Positions 45,331 through 56,721 of a stretch of 64,000 bases of DNA are shown piece by piece. Source of the DNA: Verticillium longisporum. Taxonomy: Eukaryota; Ascomycota; Sordariomycetes; Glomerellales; Plectosphaerellaceae. Under the pieces are notes generated by a model, which did not search any database, was not told the origin of the DNA, and worked only from the letters and a program-made list of their open reading frames with translations. Made by a program: the position numbers and the translations under genes. Numbering within the stretch: the first letter of the stretch is position 1; each line of letters opens with the position of its first letter. Location of the stretch: the NCBI GenBank assembly GCA_019188255.1, contig JAETXT010000001.1, positions 6,634,001-6,698,000 of the forward strand, in the 5' to 3' direction.

Positions 45331-46599
45331 CTACTCGGCTTTCTTGGCGGTCTCGCGAAGGGTGGGAGCGGTGCTGTCCGTCATGGATGTGCCCTTTGTC
45401 TCGATATCGGCAGCCCACAGAGCCGCACCGACTGTAGAGGGGATGCCGTCAGCAATGAAATGACTGGAGTCCAGGGGACATATGTAACTTACCCGAGTTG
45501 GTGAAAGTGAAAAACATGGAAGCAAAGGGAATCAGTTCGAGGGCTGTGGCAACAAGACCAAATCTGTGTGGTGTGAGTAGGCAAGCAAGGCGTGCTCAGG
45601 CGGGCAAACGTACGCTGTGTAGGGTCCGGTGTGCTTCTTCAGCCACTCCCTCCGCTGTGACTCTGACCACTGTTTGAGCTGAAAGTACTGCGTCATGTTA
45701 GGCAACGCTCCGGATTCAGGGGACACAGTTCAAGAACGTACCCGTCCATGGACAATCTGGCCACGTCCTCGGGCCTGGATAAGGACGAACAAAACAGTGC
45801 CGACAACAGGAATGAAGTTCAGGGGCAGATACATGATGTATCGGATGAGAGCTTTGGGGCTGAAGCGCTCAAAGGGGCTCTTCAGAACCTTGCCCAGCTT
45901 CTGCATGGGGTCTGAGCCCGGTTGCAGCTGTCGCCCCTCGCGGACAATGTTATCGCTACCCCTGGCGACCAGGGTACCGTCAAAGGTATCGAGGATGGCA
46001 TCCTGGAGAAGGTACGTGCGCGAGATCATGTTGATGATGGTGGAGCTCTCGTTCAGAATCAAGAGAACGGTGGTGAAGACGGCAAGCGGACCGTTGAAGA
46101 GGACGAGAACGGCAAACTGCGGCACGTAGGTGAATACAAACATGCCAGTGACGACACTGACGGACAGCAGAGCGTAAGGGCCAATTCGAGAGAGGAGGGG
46201 CTTCCAGAGGGAGCGGTGCGTCGCAAAGTAGAGAATTCCCTGTAAGAGGCTGTCAGAGGCGCTGGTGATTCATGGACCAGAAGAGTATCGTACCTTCAGG
46301 GGGTACAGGTATGCCCTACTCCTGGCGGCATCGCCTACGAGGGTGGATGCATGGTCGTAGTCCTCCTTTCTACAAGCAGGACAAGTCAGCACATTGCGAG
46401 CTAAGGTAGCGATCTCTTCGCAGGGCATGCTGAACAGCTGGCAGCTGCCCGCAAGCAGTTGTTTGGGGAGGATAACGTACAGAACTTCCTGGGCTCTCGC
46501 CTGGACCGAATCGGCGATGCGACCGCGGCTACGACCCTGGCCTTGACCCTGGGTGTTGGTCGAGTCGCGTTCGGCAACGCGGTTGGGTTCGTCGGACAT
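45331..46599 (-). CDS. RRT8/LDS-like membrane protein (EI24 superfamily)
   Basis: Six exons on the minus strand: 46599-46481, 46369-46294, 46239-45742, 45687-45614, 45563-45493 and 45431-45331; introns 111, 54, 54, 50 and 61 nt; 312 aa. Yeast Rrt8/Lds1/Lds2 are lipid-droplet/membrane proteins needed for the outer spore wall; filamentous homologues are uncharacterised. Several hydrophobic helices are evident (FVFTYVPQFAVLVLFNGPLA, FTTVLLILNESSTIINMI, IMYLPLNFIPVVGTVLFVLI, LVATALELIPFASMFFTFTN), with conserved DAILDTFDGTLVA, SGSDP-like and YFQLKQW segments and VGAALWAADIE near the end. Intron 1 is 111 nt (37 codons) with no stop, so its retention would keep the frame; splicing is favoured by a GTACGT donor, a GTGCTGAC branch and a GTAG acceptor. 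Confidence 0.88.
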
Positions 46600-47288
46600 G
46601 GTGCGCGTGCTTGTGTTTGGGGCGTGTGGAAGTTCGGTGAGACTGAGCTGAAAGGTGGCGGGGTTGATGGCAGATGAGCAACAAGTGGTATATCGCCAAA
46701 GGAGGAGAGGTGAGTTGACGTAGGTATTCAATGGTATTAAGAGGAAGAGAGGGCAATAGGTCCGAAAGTACCTGTATGCTCCTGTGACGAGACCGTGACG
46801 GGGAAGGAGCAATCAGTGGAGGAAGCTGCCGCCGGAGCTGTGCAAAAGGCAGCTGCGATGGGCCTGACTGCCAAGCTTCCGCATTTAGTGGGCGTTTGAT
46901 GACGTCGATGTCTATCGCTGTGCCTGTGTCTGTGGCTGGACCGGCCCAAATGCTCCGCTTCAGCCACCTAAGACTAAGACCCCTCACCCTCAGTCCATTG
47001 CCATCACATGAAAGCATCAATTTCACTCCTCGCAACCCCACCATTTCAAGAATTGAACGAGTTTTGCAGTGGGTCATCGCCCTCTCATATATCATCCATT
47101 TCGGAGTAGCTCATCACTGGCACCCATAATCCTGGTCGCCGATCCCGACGTCCAAGACGACCAGGGTCGATGTCCCCCGCATAACCTCCACTTCCCAGGC
47201 AAGCCTGGCAAGCTGGATCCCAAACGAGCTCTGCCCAGAGGATCCTCCACCATCCCCCTTCCCGAAACATGACCAGATCAGGCATGGC
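46600..47288. other. Intergenic region, RRT8-like promoter and GH31 relic flank
   Basis: 689 bp, nothing coding recognised. Confidence 0.45.
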
Positions 47289-47640
47289 TCATTGCCGAAT
47301 AAACACGGGCATCGTGTCGAGCGGCGTCTTAACTGTAGCTGTCTGGCCGCCCTCATATTCCAGCCCCTCAGCGTCCTTCCAGCGAACACCCTCCCCAGGG
47401 AAGTAAACCTCCCGTGTTTGCTGCTTGGCCTGCAGCACCGGCGCGACAAGGTACTTGGGCCCGTACATGTACTGATCCCCGGCCCGCCAGCACTTGTCTT
47501 CGTCGGGGAAGTCGCAGAAAAGCGGCCGCATCAGGGGATCGCCATTCTCGTGCTCCGCCCGGTGCAGCTCTCGCGTGTACTCCCGCATCGACTCGCGTAG
47601 CCGGTTGGTATCCTGACTGCAGGATGCCGATACATTATGC
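47289..47640 (-). pseudogene. C-terminal remnant of a GH31 glycoside hydrolase
   Basis: Only the last 110 or so codons of a GH31 (alpha-xylosidase/alpha-glucosidase) gene remain on the minus strand. Recognisable features are the helix RLRESMREYTRELHRAE, then PLMRPLFCDFPDEDKCW, DQYMYGPKYLVAPVL and the beta-sandwich start REVYFPGEGVRWKD, ending TPLDTMPVFIRQ and a stop at 47289. The catalytic (beta/alpha)8 barrel with the two catalytic Asp residues is absent; upstream sequence (above about 47,640) has no match in any frame. So it is a 5'-truncated relic, not a functional enzyme. It lies head to head with a decayed sugar-transporter gene. Confidence 0.8.
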
Positions 47641-48411
47641 CAACGCCCGTGCTGGAAAATGGTCCACAGGTCTTTAGACTCCGCGTCACTCTGGCTTTTG
47701 CTCTAGTCTTGGCGGAGTTGCGCTCTCTGGAGTCGACTTGCCTGGTAAAGCAGAATGCCTCACTAGTCTACCGGTGGAGAAATAGGATGCGGATGGCACA
47801 CCAAAGCTGCAGGGGCTCGTCAGTAATGTAGCACTTCATCGGAAGACTGTATCATGTTTTTTCGAGCTCAGGAAACTTCATGCTTCCTAAAGTGACGCAC
47901 CATATCCACAGCCCTGAGCTGTTCCCACGCGTGATGATAAACTCATGGGAGATCCAACAGACCGTTCCGTGTCGAATAAGACGTTGAACCTGTGCACTGA
48001 AGTAGAACATTGTATGTACAGATTGTCGTCGTAATGTATGACACAACCGCTCATCCGCTGTGATCTAGCCCCCACGGAGGGATCTGTTTAGCTAACATGC
48101 CGGGAGTCGTTGCTGTCGCATCCCTGCCTGATATGCCTGTGAGACTGACCGCCGACTCGGGCGCTGCATGGTCCGATCCGACGGTTGTCTCGGACTTATC
48201 CTTGACAGCAGCTCTCTTTGAAGGATAGAAGAGGGGATGATCATCTCCAGACTGGATCAAGACAGTGTCTTGATACAATACCGATCGACCAAGTTATACA
48301 AGCCATCATACCTTCGTATCTGTGGACAACGGCGGCAGCAGCGTCGCTGTACTTTGTTCGTTTTGCACCCTGGTGTTCCTACATCGTAAGCTGAATTACA
48401 TCGAAGACAGG
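47641..48411. other. Spacer between the GH31 and transporter relics
   Basis: About 770 bp without convincing coding potential. It may include the old divergent promoter and eroded 5' parts of both genes. Confidence 0.4.
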
Positions 48412-49123
48412 ATGAAAGCCGCACAAGACGCATCCCCTGAGGCTGAGCATGAGGACGACCTCAAGGGCCAACCTGCGCTCACTCCGAGATGCTCAGGCTG
48501 CCACAATCGCGGAGCAGGAGACACCATTGCGCCAGGCTCTTCGTGAGAACTGGAAGGCTGTGCTCTGGTCAGCTATCATCTCGTTAACCATCGTCATAAA
48601 GGCCTATAATCAAAGGCACGGCTGAAACTCTCATATTCCTACAGAGCATAGCTAATACTGCAGCTGCAGCTTGATGTTGAAGAAAAATCGGTTACCCGAC
48701 CTTTCAGCGCAAATCCGGCTCATACGCACGTGTGCAAAACACTGAATATGTGTTCGAAACCCGCTGAACCCATCTAGTATCCCGAACAAGACACCTGGCA
48801 GCTCACCAGAGCATGGCAAGCCGGTTTGCAGAACGGACCGAATGCTTGTGTCATCATTGGCGGTTTCATAAACGGATGGGCATCAGCCAAGTTTGGATAC
48901 AAGGTCGTCACCCGGGCTGCCTGAGACGCAGGGCAGGACTTATGAGGAACTAGACCTACTGTTCCACGAAGGGGTCCCCGCTCGCAAGTTCAAGTTGACG
49001 CGTGTCGACCCGTATGCAGAGGGTGGCCGAGGCCTAAAGAAAATTAAAGCAAAGTGTCCAGGTGAGGCGACTTTCCGTCACAGGAAAAGGGCCTCCGAGA
49101 GGCCCAAGGCAATCATTCGATAG
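48412..49123 (+). pseudogene. Decayed MFS sugar (alpha-glucoside type) transporter
   Basis: Three separated pieces of one transporter can be read on the plus strand. Piece 1 (from 48412) has an acidic N-terminus, then after a frameshift a QALRENWKAVLWSAIISLTIV segment (start of transmembrane helix 1), which ends at a stop at about 48625. Piece 2 (about 48,796-48,912) is LQNG...IIGGFINGWASAKFGYK, the helix 2 and loop region, ending in a stop. Piece 3 (about 48,917-49,020) is GRTYEELDLLFHEGVPARKF, the typical C-terminal cytoplasmic tail. Helices 3-12 are missing, so the gene has a large internal deletion plus frameshift and stops. Confidence 0.75.
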
Positions 49124-49622
49124 AATTCATCCATACGTACACTGCCCATGTCTACCCCTAAATGGTGTGCCGTGATTCCGAAATGCGGCGACAAGTGAGC
49201 AATGGGATGGCACGAGAGAGAAATTAAGACCCTCGAAGCGAGCACTGGAGATGCGGGGTACCGAGTACCTGGCCAAAATCGCCTTAGGCAGGTCCGGTCA
49301 CTGTGGGTTAGGGGATCTCCCCCGCTCCTTCCCCCCCTGGGTCGAGGCAAGTGCACCCCTCTTAAAGCAGGCACAGCCCAGCGAAGCAAGCAGCTTGGTT
49401 CCTTCCACAGCTTCCATAGCACATAGCACGCCGCAGGAGCCCCCCTACAAGCACTTTCCAGCTCCACATCCCCGCAATGCGCCCCGCCAAACCAACCTCA
49501 CATGCATCGTGTTCTGTGGTGTGAGTCGGTCGAAGCTATCGTGACCTAGGTAGGTATCTAACATCGACGTCTTCTTGTGGGCCAGGCAAACCTCAAGTCT
49601 CCCAACAAGCCAAGGCAGCACA
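49124..49622. other. Intergenic region upstream of the LanC-like gene
   Basis: About 500 bp; probable promoter, no other feature. Confidence 0.45.
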
Positions 49623-50909
49623 ATGTCACAGCGACACATTGTCAATGATTTCAGCACACCACTGGACTTCCCCCATCTCAAATCTCCAGAAACCCTGCTG
49701 CTGTCCTCCCTTCAGCGCATCCTCAACTCCTCTCCTCCGCAATCCACATACACCAAGGCTCAGCTCAGCGGCCTCTTGAGCGGCCATACCGGCATCGCAT
49801 ATCTTTTCCTTCAAGTCGCAACCTCCCTGCCCAAGCTCCATATCCACGGGTACCCAGCGCGCCACTGGGCGCAAGCCTACATCTCTGGCGCGCGAGGCCA
49901 TCTCGCCCTCGAGCCAGGGAACTGCGGGATAGCGAGTGAGATCCTTGCTCATGCCGCCGTCCGCGCCTGCATCACTAAAGATCTCGAACACGTGCGAAAC
50001 TTTCTCGTCAGTTTACCGCAGGTGCTTGACGCCGGCATCGTCGATCGTCCTACGTCGCCAGCGACCGAAGGCCAGCACCCGGAGTCCCGTCAGGCAGACC
50101 CGTTCCCCACAGATCTCTTCTACGGCCGCGCAGGCGCCCTCTACCTCCTTCGTCTCATCCGTCACTGGGTCTCGCAGTCCGCGCCGCTGGTCGAATACTG
50201 GATCGTTCTCCTGACCAACCGCATCCTATCCACCGACGATGACGGCAAAGGCAACTGGCTGTGGTCCGGATCGCGCTACCTCGGCGCGGCCCACGGCGAT
50301 ATTGGCATCATAACCCAGTTGGTTCTCACGACGCCGCCACTGGCGCCAAGGTTGAGCGAAAGACTGGCCTCCCTGCTCGATATGCAGCTCGAAGACGGCA
50401 ACTGGCCCTCCGTCGAGCCCCCTGATGGCTCTCGCACAAGTTCGCCCACCGAGGAGCTCGTCCAGTGGTGCCACGGCGCGCCGGGCTTCGTGCTGTCACT
50501 CCTCTCCTTGCGTCCCTTCTTTCCCATGCTGCGAGAACGCATCGACGTCGCCATAGAAAAGGGTCGCGCCCTGACCTGGGAGCGCGGCCTCCTGCGCAAG
50601 GAGCCGAGTTTGTGCCACGGCATCCTTGGCAATGCCCTGTAAGTCCTCCCCTCATCGATGGCACACGTTGGGTCGTCGCTGACACGCACCTGTAGCATAT
50701 TTCCTCCAGGCTCGCAGAGGAATCATTTCCTCCGCCTGGGCACGCCCGAAAAGGTCGCCGAGGCCCGGCGCGCCGATGCCGATGTCTTCGCGCCGGCATC
50801 GTACGGGAAGGAATGTGCCCTCCTGATGAGCTACGAACCGAGCGCCGCCTGGACGTGGTTAGCGTGCCAGAGGCAAACTCCCAGATTCATCCTGTACAAC
50901 GACATCTGA
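49623..50909 (+). CDS. LanC-like protein (LANCL family)
   Basis: Two exons, 49623-50638 and 50696-50909, with a 57-nt intron; 409 aa. An in-frame ATG at 49575 would add 16 residues. It has the double alpha/alpha-barrel of lanthionine synthetase C-like proteins. Visible signatures are SGHTGIAYLFL, LFYGRAGALYLLRL, YLGAAHGDIGII (His224), VQWCHGAPGFVL and LCHGILGNAL. The zinc ligands expected for the family are present: Cys283, Cys331 and His332. Eukaryotic LANCL proteins bind glutathione and add it to dehydroamino acids in damaged or modified proteins; bacterial LanC cyclises lantibiotics. No lanthipeptide precursor or dehydratase is nearby, so the eukaryotic type of role is more likely. Confidence 0.93.
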
Positions 50910-51463
50910 AAGACCATCATGTCTACTTCGATTATCGTGCGAACGTGCGTGTGTGTGTGCTGGCAGGGGAATAGGAGGAGGGTCATCTCGCGCGTGCGCA
51001 CATATTTATACCCATGCGTAGGTCAACCACAATGCAGCCGGAGTTCTGAGTAGGTTGAGTAAAATTACGAGAAAAATCACGTTTGAGGCAGCTGGAAAAT
51101 GCCTGCATCGTTGACTTCAAACCTCCCGGTTCCTCTAGCACGTACGTTGTGCTAAAACTGGATGAAAAAAAGGCGATGATTCATAAGACGCAAAGTCTTG
51201 TTGCTGCACCTCTAAGTTGCTGATGCTGAAAACAATGAGTCCATCCATTCCTTGGCCTTAGGACTTGTCCATGTCCAGAAGACTCCATCCCAATCATTTG
51301 TCCTTGCGAATCGACCCAGGGTATTCGGCCCCCATTGCGCCATGTCATGATGTGGCTGAACCAGCTATTCCCATAGAAACAAACCACACAAATAAGAAAA
51401 GGGAAATGAAACACTCAGTTGGAGAGTTGATCATGCCAATATTGAGAGGAGGATGTCTCTTCT
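50910..51463. other. Convergent intergenic region
   Basis: 554 bp between two stop codons with a GT-rich microsatellite near 50,944-50,958. No gene. Confidence 0.45.
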
Positions 51464-53574
51464 TTACCGACTCCTGTCCTCATGCGAAGGATCACCAGTC
51501 CGAATTGTGGCCCCGAAACTGGCGGAGAGCCTATTGAGCCAGGCCTCGGCACGGCTTTCTCGTCTGCCTGGGCTCGGCGACAGAATGCCCTGTTCAACAT
51601 CTTCGTCGCGCCCCCCCGAACTCGATGCCTGAGCAGCATCCTCCTCATCGCTCTCGTCGTGATACGGCTCGTACGTCGGCCCTGAGGATGAGCCCCGAGC
51701 GAGAGAGCGCACAACGTCGCCTTTGCAGATGGGGCATGTTCGACGGCGTGTCGTCAGCCACGGTGTGCTTTGAATCTGTCAGCAATGTGCAAGTGCGTCG
51801 TGGCGTAACATCTTTACTTACATGCAGTCCGCATGGAACTCATGGCCGCAGGGCAAGCTCATAACCTGGCTGACTCCATTCTCGTATTCCTCCAGACAGA
51901 CCACGCATTCGACCTGGCGGCCCATGTATTTCTTCCATTGACTAGGAGTGCTGCCCAAAGCCTTCTCTCTCTCGGAGCGCGCCGCAGTGGTCGGCGTAGG
52001 GATGTTAGCTGCAGAGGTTGGGGCCAAATGGCTCTCCGAGACCGAAAGCTCCCCAGAACTCTGGAAGCGGAGGGCGGTGGGTCTATCAGAAACCTGCTGC
52101 AGAAGGGGTGTCGTAGGGCAAGATGATACTGGTGAGGGGGACCTGGGTGTGTGAATGGGCGAGGGAGCAACCGTGTGATACGTTCGCACGGGAAGCTGCT
52201 CAACGACGGACTTGGGAGCCCTCCATCTTCGGCGGCGAAGGCGGGCTCGCAAAATGAGGATCGCATACACAAATGTCAATGTGACAAGCGGGCTGATGAC
52301 CAGAACCAAGAGTGTATCAAAGAAGGGCGTTCCGTTATCTGATGGCGTGATTGTAACCCATAGACCATCGTGCGCCTGCAAGCTGCCCGCCTCTGGAGCA
52401 TGTAATTTCGGCATCGGTATGTCGCCGGTGGCCGTGTGTGCCAACTTGCCGTCGGTTCCACCGAACAGCACCGAGACCATGTTTTCCTTTTCGCTTTGAT
52501 GTTGGCTATCGTCGTATTGTCCGACAGCTGATGCGAGGGGCTCAGAGAAGGATGCATCCACAGCTTCGGTCTGCTCGTCGTCCCAGCCGAAAAGTCTGCG
52601 TAACCAGTGCGTTCCGGCAGGGGAGAACGAACCTCCCCTAGTAAGGTCACTCTTGAGGTGTCGCGGTCGGAACTTGCGAGTGCTCTCGACCTTGCTGGAG
52701 TGCAGGCGCCTTTTATCTGTGGACTGAGGAACCCTAAACGGATAAGCTTCCTCATCCTCGCCATCTCCAATAACCAAGCTCCCCACATGGGCGAGGGAAG
52801 ACAGAATCCGTGCAGTGGTTCGTGCTGTGAAGACCGAGGGAATGGTCACATTTGAGGTGTCCCCCTAGCAAACATCTGGATGAGGGGTCCTCCTTTTTGG
52901 CTGTCTCCCACAATGAGAGCGGAGGCACCCCTTCGTTGTGCCCACATGACTTTCTCCAGAAAACCACAACCGCCGCGACTGAGTAGTACGATGCTTCCAG
53001 AGATGTCGGCGGATTGGCGAGGCGGGTAGACACGGGCGTGGACTGCGTTTGCCGCACGGGCGTCATTGCGTGACCTGGACCCGACGAAGGGCTGCAGCAG
53101 GTGCTCATCGGCATCGTCGAGGCCATCAAGGCTCCTCGTTGCGCCTACATCGGGGTTTGTGAGGCCTGCGCCAGGTCTCGTAAAATGCCATCCAGGTATA
53201 TCGCTGCAGCCGAGCTCGGTTCCGCCGATGGTGTCTTCGTACTCGTCGCCAAAGTCATCGTCGTCAAGGAATGCGCTCCCGATCCACAAGCGGCCACTGA
53301 GGCCGTGGTGGGGCAGCAGGGGCCCAAATGCGGCGGGCTGTGCCGGAAACAACGTGCTGTTGTCATCGGTCAAACTGATGACAGCATTCGGACTGAAAAG
53401 CGAAAAGCCTGAGTTGAATGAAAAAAAGCTTGATACAGAGTTCGTTGGCATGCCCGACATGTCGGCGGATAGCGCGGGTTTGGGTCGCTGTGCGATGGAA
53501 GTGATCGACCGACAGAAGAGGAACAGGCACGCGACGAAGAAGAGGACGAGGATAAGGATCCGTGGGGTACGCAT
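51464..53574 (-). CDS. PA-TM-RING E3 ubiquitin ligase, with a 1-nt frameshift
   Basis: Minus strand, two exons: 53574-51822 and 51767-51464, with a 54-nt intron. Architecture is a signal anchor (residues about 4-25, Leu/Phe/Val-rich), a protease-associated domain (SGSIVLLSRGGCGFLEKVMWAQRRGAS, IVGD...GGPLIQMFARG, DTSNVTIPSVF), a transmembrane helix (LLVLVISPLVTLTFVYAILIL), and a C-terminal RING-H2. The RING ligands are CVVC, then CGHEFHADC, then CPIC, complete across the splice. Such proteins are membrane-bound ubiquitin ligases of the endomembrane system. Between FARG and DTSN the frame breaks: a run of five G (C in plus, 52861-52865) is one base short of what the conserved sequence needs. 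With one extra base the product would be 685 aa. It is either a homopolymer assembly error or a real inactivating deletion. Confidence 0.88.
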
Positions 53575-54876
53575 AATGACGGTAGGCTGGCTGTTCGGGC
53601 GACACAGGTGCGAAAGAGAAGAAGGCTTCGAATCAGGTGGTACGAGGGATGCGCAAGGCAGCTCACGCCGGCAGGAGAGATAATGAGTCGGGGCGCGCGC
53701 AGTGCCGAAGAAAGACGCCGGAATCGAAGGTGAAGCTTGAAGAAACTGGTTGACAGAGCTCGCCGCCCGTCTCGCAGCTACCTGAAAGGCGGAAGAGGCC
53801 GTATCATGTGTGGTTCATGAGATCTAGGAGGTAACAAGATTCGGAGCAAATGCTTGCGAGTCGGCCTTCTATCGCGATGGGGTGTTGGGACGGGATGAGG
53901 TGGAAGAGGAGGAAACAAAGCAGTGAGTCGACCGAGTCGAATGGACGAACGAGGACGTCACATCTCACACCATGACCACCCGACCCAGGCACTTGTTGCT
54001 CATGCTCATCCGACAAAGGCCGGGTCTTGGGAAGAGGGTGCGGTACCTACAACAGAGTGTGGCGTGGTATGCCTAGCCTGGTCGCTGGCCACTGCTATCG
54101 ACTGGGCACGCGCTGTTGGTCACGCTGGATGCGGCAGGCAGTACCAGACCCATGCCGGGGGGCACCTGGCAGCTCAGGCCCTGGCCGCAGGGGCGGGACC
54201 GAAGGAGGCGTCATGACGGTCACAATGGTCGTGCTCCGACTGCTCCTCCTTCTCATGCCCTTTTCCCCTCACCTGAGCCCCCCACCAGGCTTAGTCCGGC
54301 CCCCCTCAATGTCTCCACCAGGTCAAGCCAGGGCAGGCAGGACGGGGGCCCTCGACGAAGGTACTTTAGGGGACTGGAAAGCGCTGTGGCATGCTGCATC
54401 ATGCGCTGGCGAACCCCGCTATGCAGGCTTGGCTGTGCTACCAGGATCACATGAGGAACGAAGAAATATGACGGATCTTTCTTTGACATCTTTGTCTCCT
54501 ACACATGCATTAGTAGCTAGCCTTTGTCTCCAGACACCGGACATATCTGTACAAGCTGTCAATTGAGTTTTACGCGTCTACGACGTCAACTCTTCCAACC
54601 CGTGCGTATCTGATCACCTCGCACAGCTTGCACAGGGGTTGACTCCTGGTCGAGACATTGTGTCTGACTAGCTGTAGCCTTCTCATCACGGGACGTGCTC
54701 CAGCTACCTAGTGTCGGTAGACTCGTAAACGAAACAATAGGTTCGTTTGATAGGTGCATGCATTTGCTCCTCCTCACCTGTATTCCTAACTCCTGGATGG
54801 TGTGTCCAACGCCTGCGATGCTATTCAGGTCATTCCGTCGTGCAATACTCGTATGTTCTGGCCTCCTTTTAGCCGA
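53575..54876. other. Intergenic region upstream of the RING gene
   Basis: 1.3 kb; promoter of the RING gene and 3' flank of the SR-rich gene. No reading frame recognised. Confidence 0.45.
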
Positions 54877-56165
54877 CTAATTATCTTCGGAGAAGAGCCC
54901 CTTGAGCCCTCCATCCTTGCCCCGGTCCCATTCACGTTTCTCTCCAGCCTTGGTCCACTTGACGTCGGCTTCATTGCGCTCACCGCCACGCTTCCACTTG
55001 TTGATCTCCTCATCCCCAAAACCCGCGGCCCGCAGCCTCTGCTCCTGGCTTTGCTGCCATTTCTGCCTGTCTCTGAAAGTCTCGACAGCCTCCTCCCAGC
55101 TGTCTGTCGTCTCATCCATCTCCACGTCAGCTTTTGGGTCGTAGCTCGCATCAAAATGCTTGTCCATTGCAGATGAACCCGTCTGAAAACCTCGTCCTCG
55201 TGTGCGGATTGGGGGAGGCGGCGCCGGCCCAACAATGTCGTCCAAGGGGTCCGAATCTGACAGTGCTTCGTCTTTCAAATCACGTCTTGAGCTCTGAGAC
55301 TTCAGTCGCCCTTCGCCATGTCGTCGCTCTCTTTCGGGTCGCTCTGATGCCCGGTCGCTCTTCGATCCAGGATTGCGAGCATTGCCATGGGCCGGGCTTT
55401 TATCGCGTGAAGTCCTGTGGTGCTTTGATATACGGTCTTCGGCAGTCTGAGTTCTAGAGCGGCCTTTATCGGAGCGGCGCGCTTTTGATTCTGCGCCACC
55501 TTCGTTCAATGGCGTGCGAGATCGGTGACGGCGCCGGCTGCTTCTGTCTTCTGGGGACAGGGATCTTTGGCGGCGGTAGCTGCTTCGCTTCCGCTGGCTC
55601 TCGCGCTCTACATCGGGCTCGCGCTCGTCCTGCCGTCGCCGCCGTTTGCTGTCATCTTGGTCCGGTGATGCGCTGCGGCCATCTCGATGGCGCCTTCGAG
55701 ACGACGTAGAAGTCGAGTCTCGTTTTGATGTTGTATCTGTCGACCTCCGTGAGCTGACCGCTTTCGTATCCGCCTTGCGACCGCCCAATATGCTCAAGAT
55801 ATCGCCCATCTGTCGGCGTCGGACATCTTGTGGCGCTGCGCTTTTGCGCTTTTGTCGCTCCTCCGTCTTCTCGAGCGCTTTCAGGCGCGCCTGCGACTCG
55901 GCGGTTTCTTTCGCAAGGAGATTCGCATTGTGCCGGTCGGTGTCTTTGATGATGTGTTGCAAGAATCGTTTGTTTGGCTTCAGCTTGTTGGCAGGCCTGT
56001 CGCTGTCAGACGGTGACTCTCCGAGTAGGATAGACGGCCAACGAACTTCTTCTCGGCGCGGAATGCTTCCAACCCCACGCTCGAGTATTTCAATGAGCAG
56101 TCTGCTGCTTCTTTCGCAAGCACCTCCGCCAGGTAGTCGTCTGTGAGGATGTCGTCATTGGGCAT
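54877..56165 (-). CDS. Arg/Ser-rich nuclear protein, pre-mRNA-splicing factor 38B-like
   Basis: Two exons on the minus strand: 56165-56047 and 55996-54877, with a 50-nt intron; 412 aa. The N-terminal block DDYLAEVLAKEAADCSLKYS, then KPNKRFLQHIIKDTDRHNANLLAKE, is conserved in a family of fungal proteins commonly annotated as pre-mRNA-splicing factor 38B; true relation to Prp38 is doubtful. The middle 200 residues are an RS-like region (many Arg-Ser, Arg-Arg-Arg and Lys-Arg clusters), typical of spliceosome-associated proteins. The C-terminus holds conserved acidic and Trp-containing stretches (MDETTDSWEEAVETFRDRQKW, RLRAAGFGDEEINKWKRG, KWTKAGEKREWDRGK). A nuclear, splicing-related role is inferred. 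It is divergent from SOS7. Confidence 0.85.
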
Positions 56166-56721
56166 TGCTGCTGCAAAACAGTGGGTGATGTGTAAGTATT
56201 GTCGGGAGGTGGGGGCAGTGATCGAGTCCGCTCAAGGACAGAGTCGTAATTTGTAGCGTATCGATGGTTTCCAATGTGACGGATGATTTTTGCCCATGTG
56301 TAAACAAAACAGCCTGGGGCAAACAGGTTGATTCAAGACTTCAAGTCGTGGTGGTCAAGCGGCTCGCTCCACTCTTGATGCAGGAAGAAGACCAGCAGCC
56401 TCCCGTGTGGGTCAGGGTCCATGCAGTCTGCGACTGAGTCCAGGAAGAGGAATTGATAGCGATAAGGTTCCCGCGCTTGTCCCAATAGGGGAATGCCTGA
56501 ACAACAAAACGATGACATCGGGAGCCCGCGATCGCGGTCTAATATTCGATTGTCAACTCCCGCGCCCCAGACATCAGCGCGCAGCCCCTTCGCCATATCA
56601 CCAGTGACATGCGCGGTTCCCTTCCAACGAAACACCAGTTTTGAATACACTTGCTTTTCCAATTTTGTCAAGACACTTCAAGCTTCAAGATCCACAACTC
56701 ACGCGCCAAGTCATCCATACA
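56166..56721. promoter_or_regulatory. Divergent promoter, splicing-factor-like gene / SOS7
   Basis: 556 bp between two head-to-head start codons. No specific element recognised. Confidence 0.45.

Noticed and set aside
49623..50909. Fungal lanthipeptide system around the LanC-like gene
   Set aside because: No LanB/LanM-like dehydratase or Ser/Thr/Cys-rich short precursor with a leader is visible within the flanking regions.
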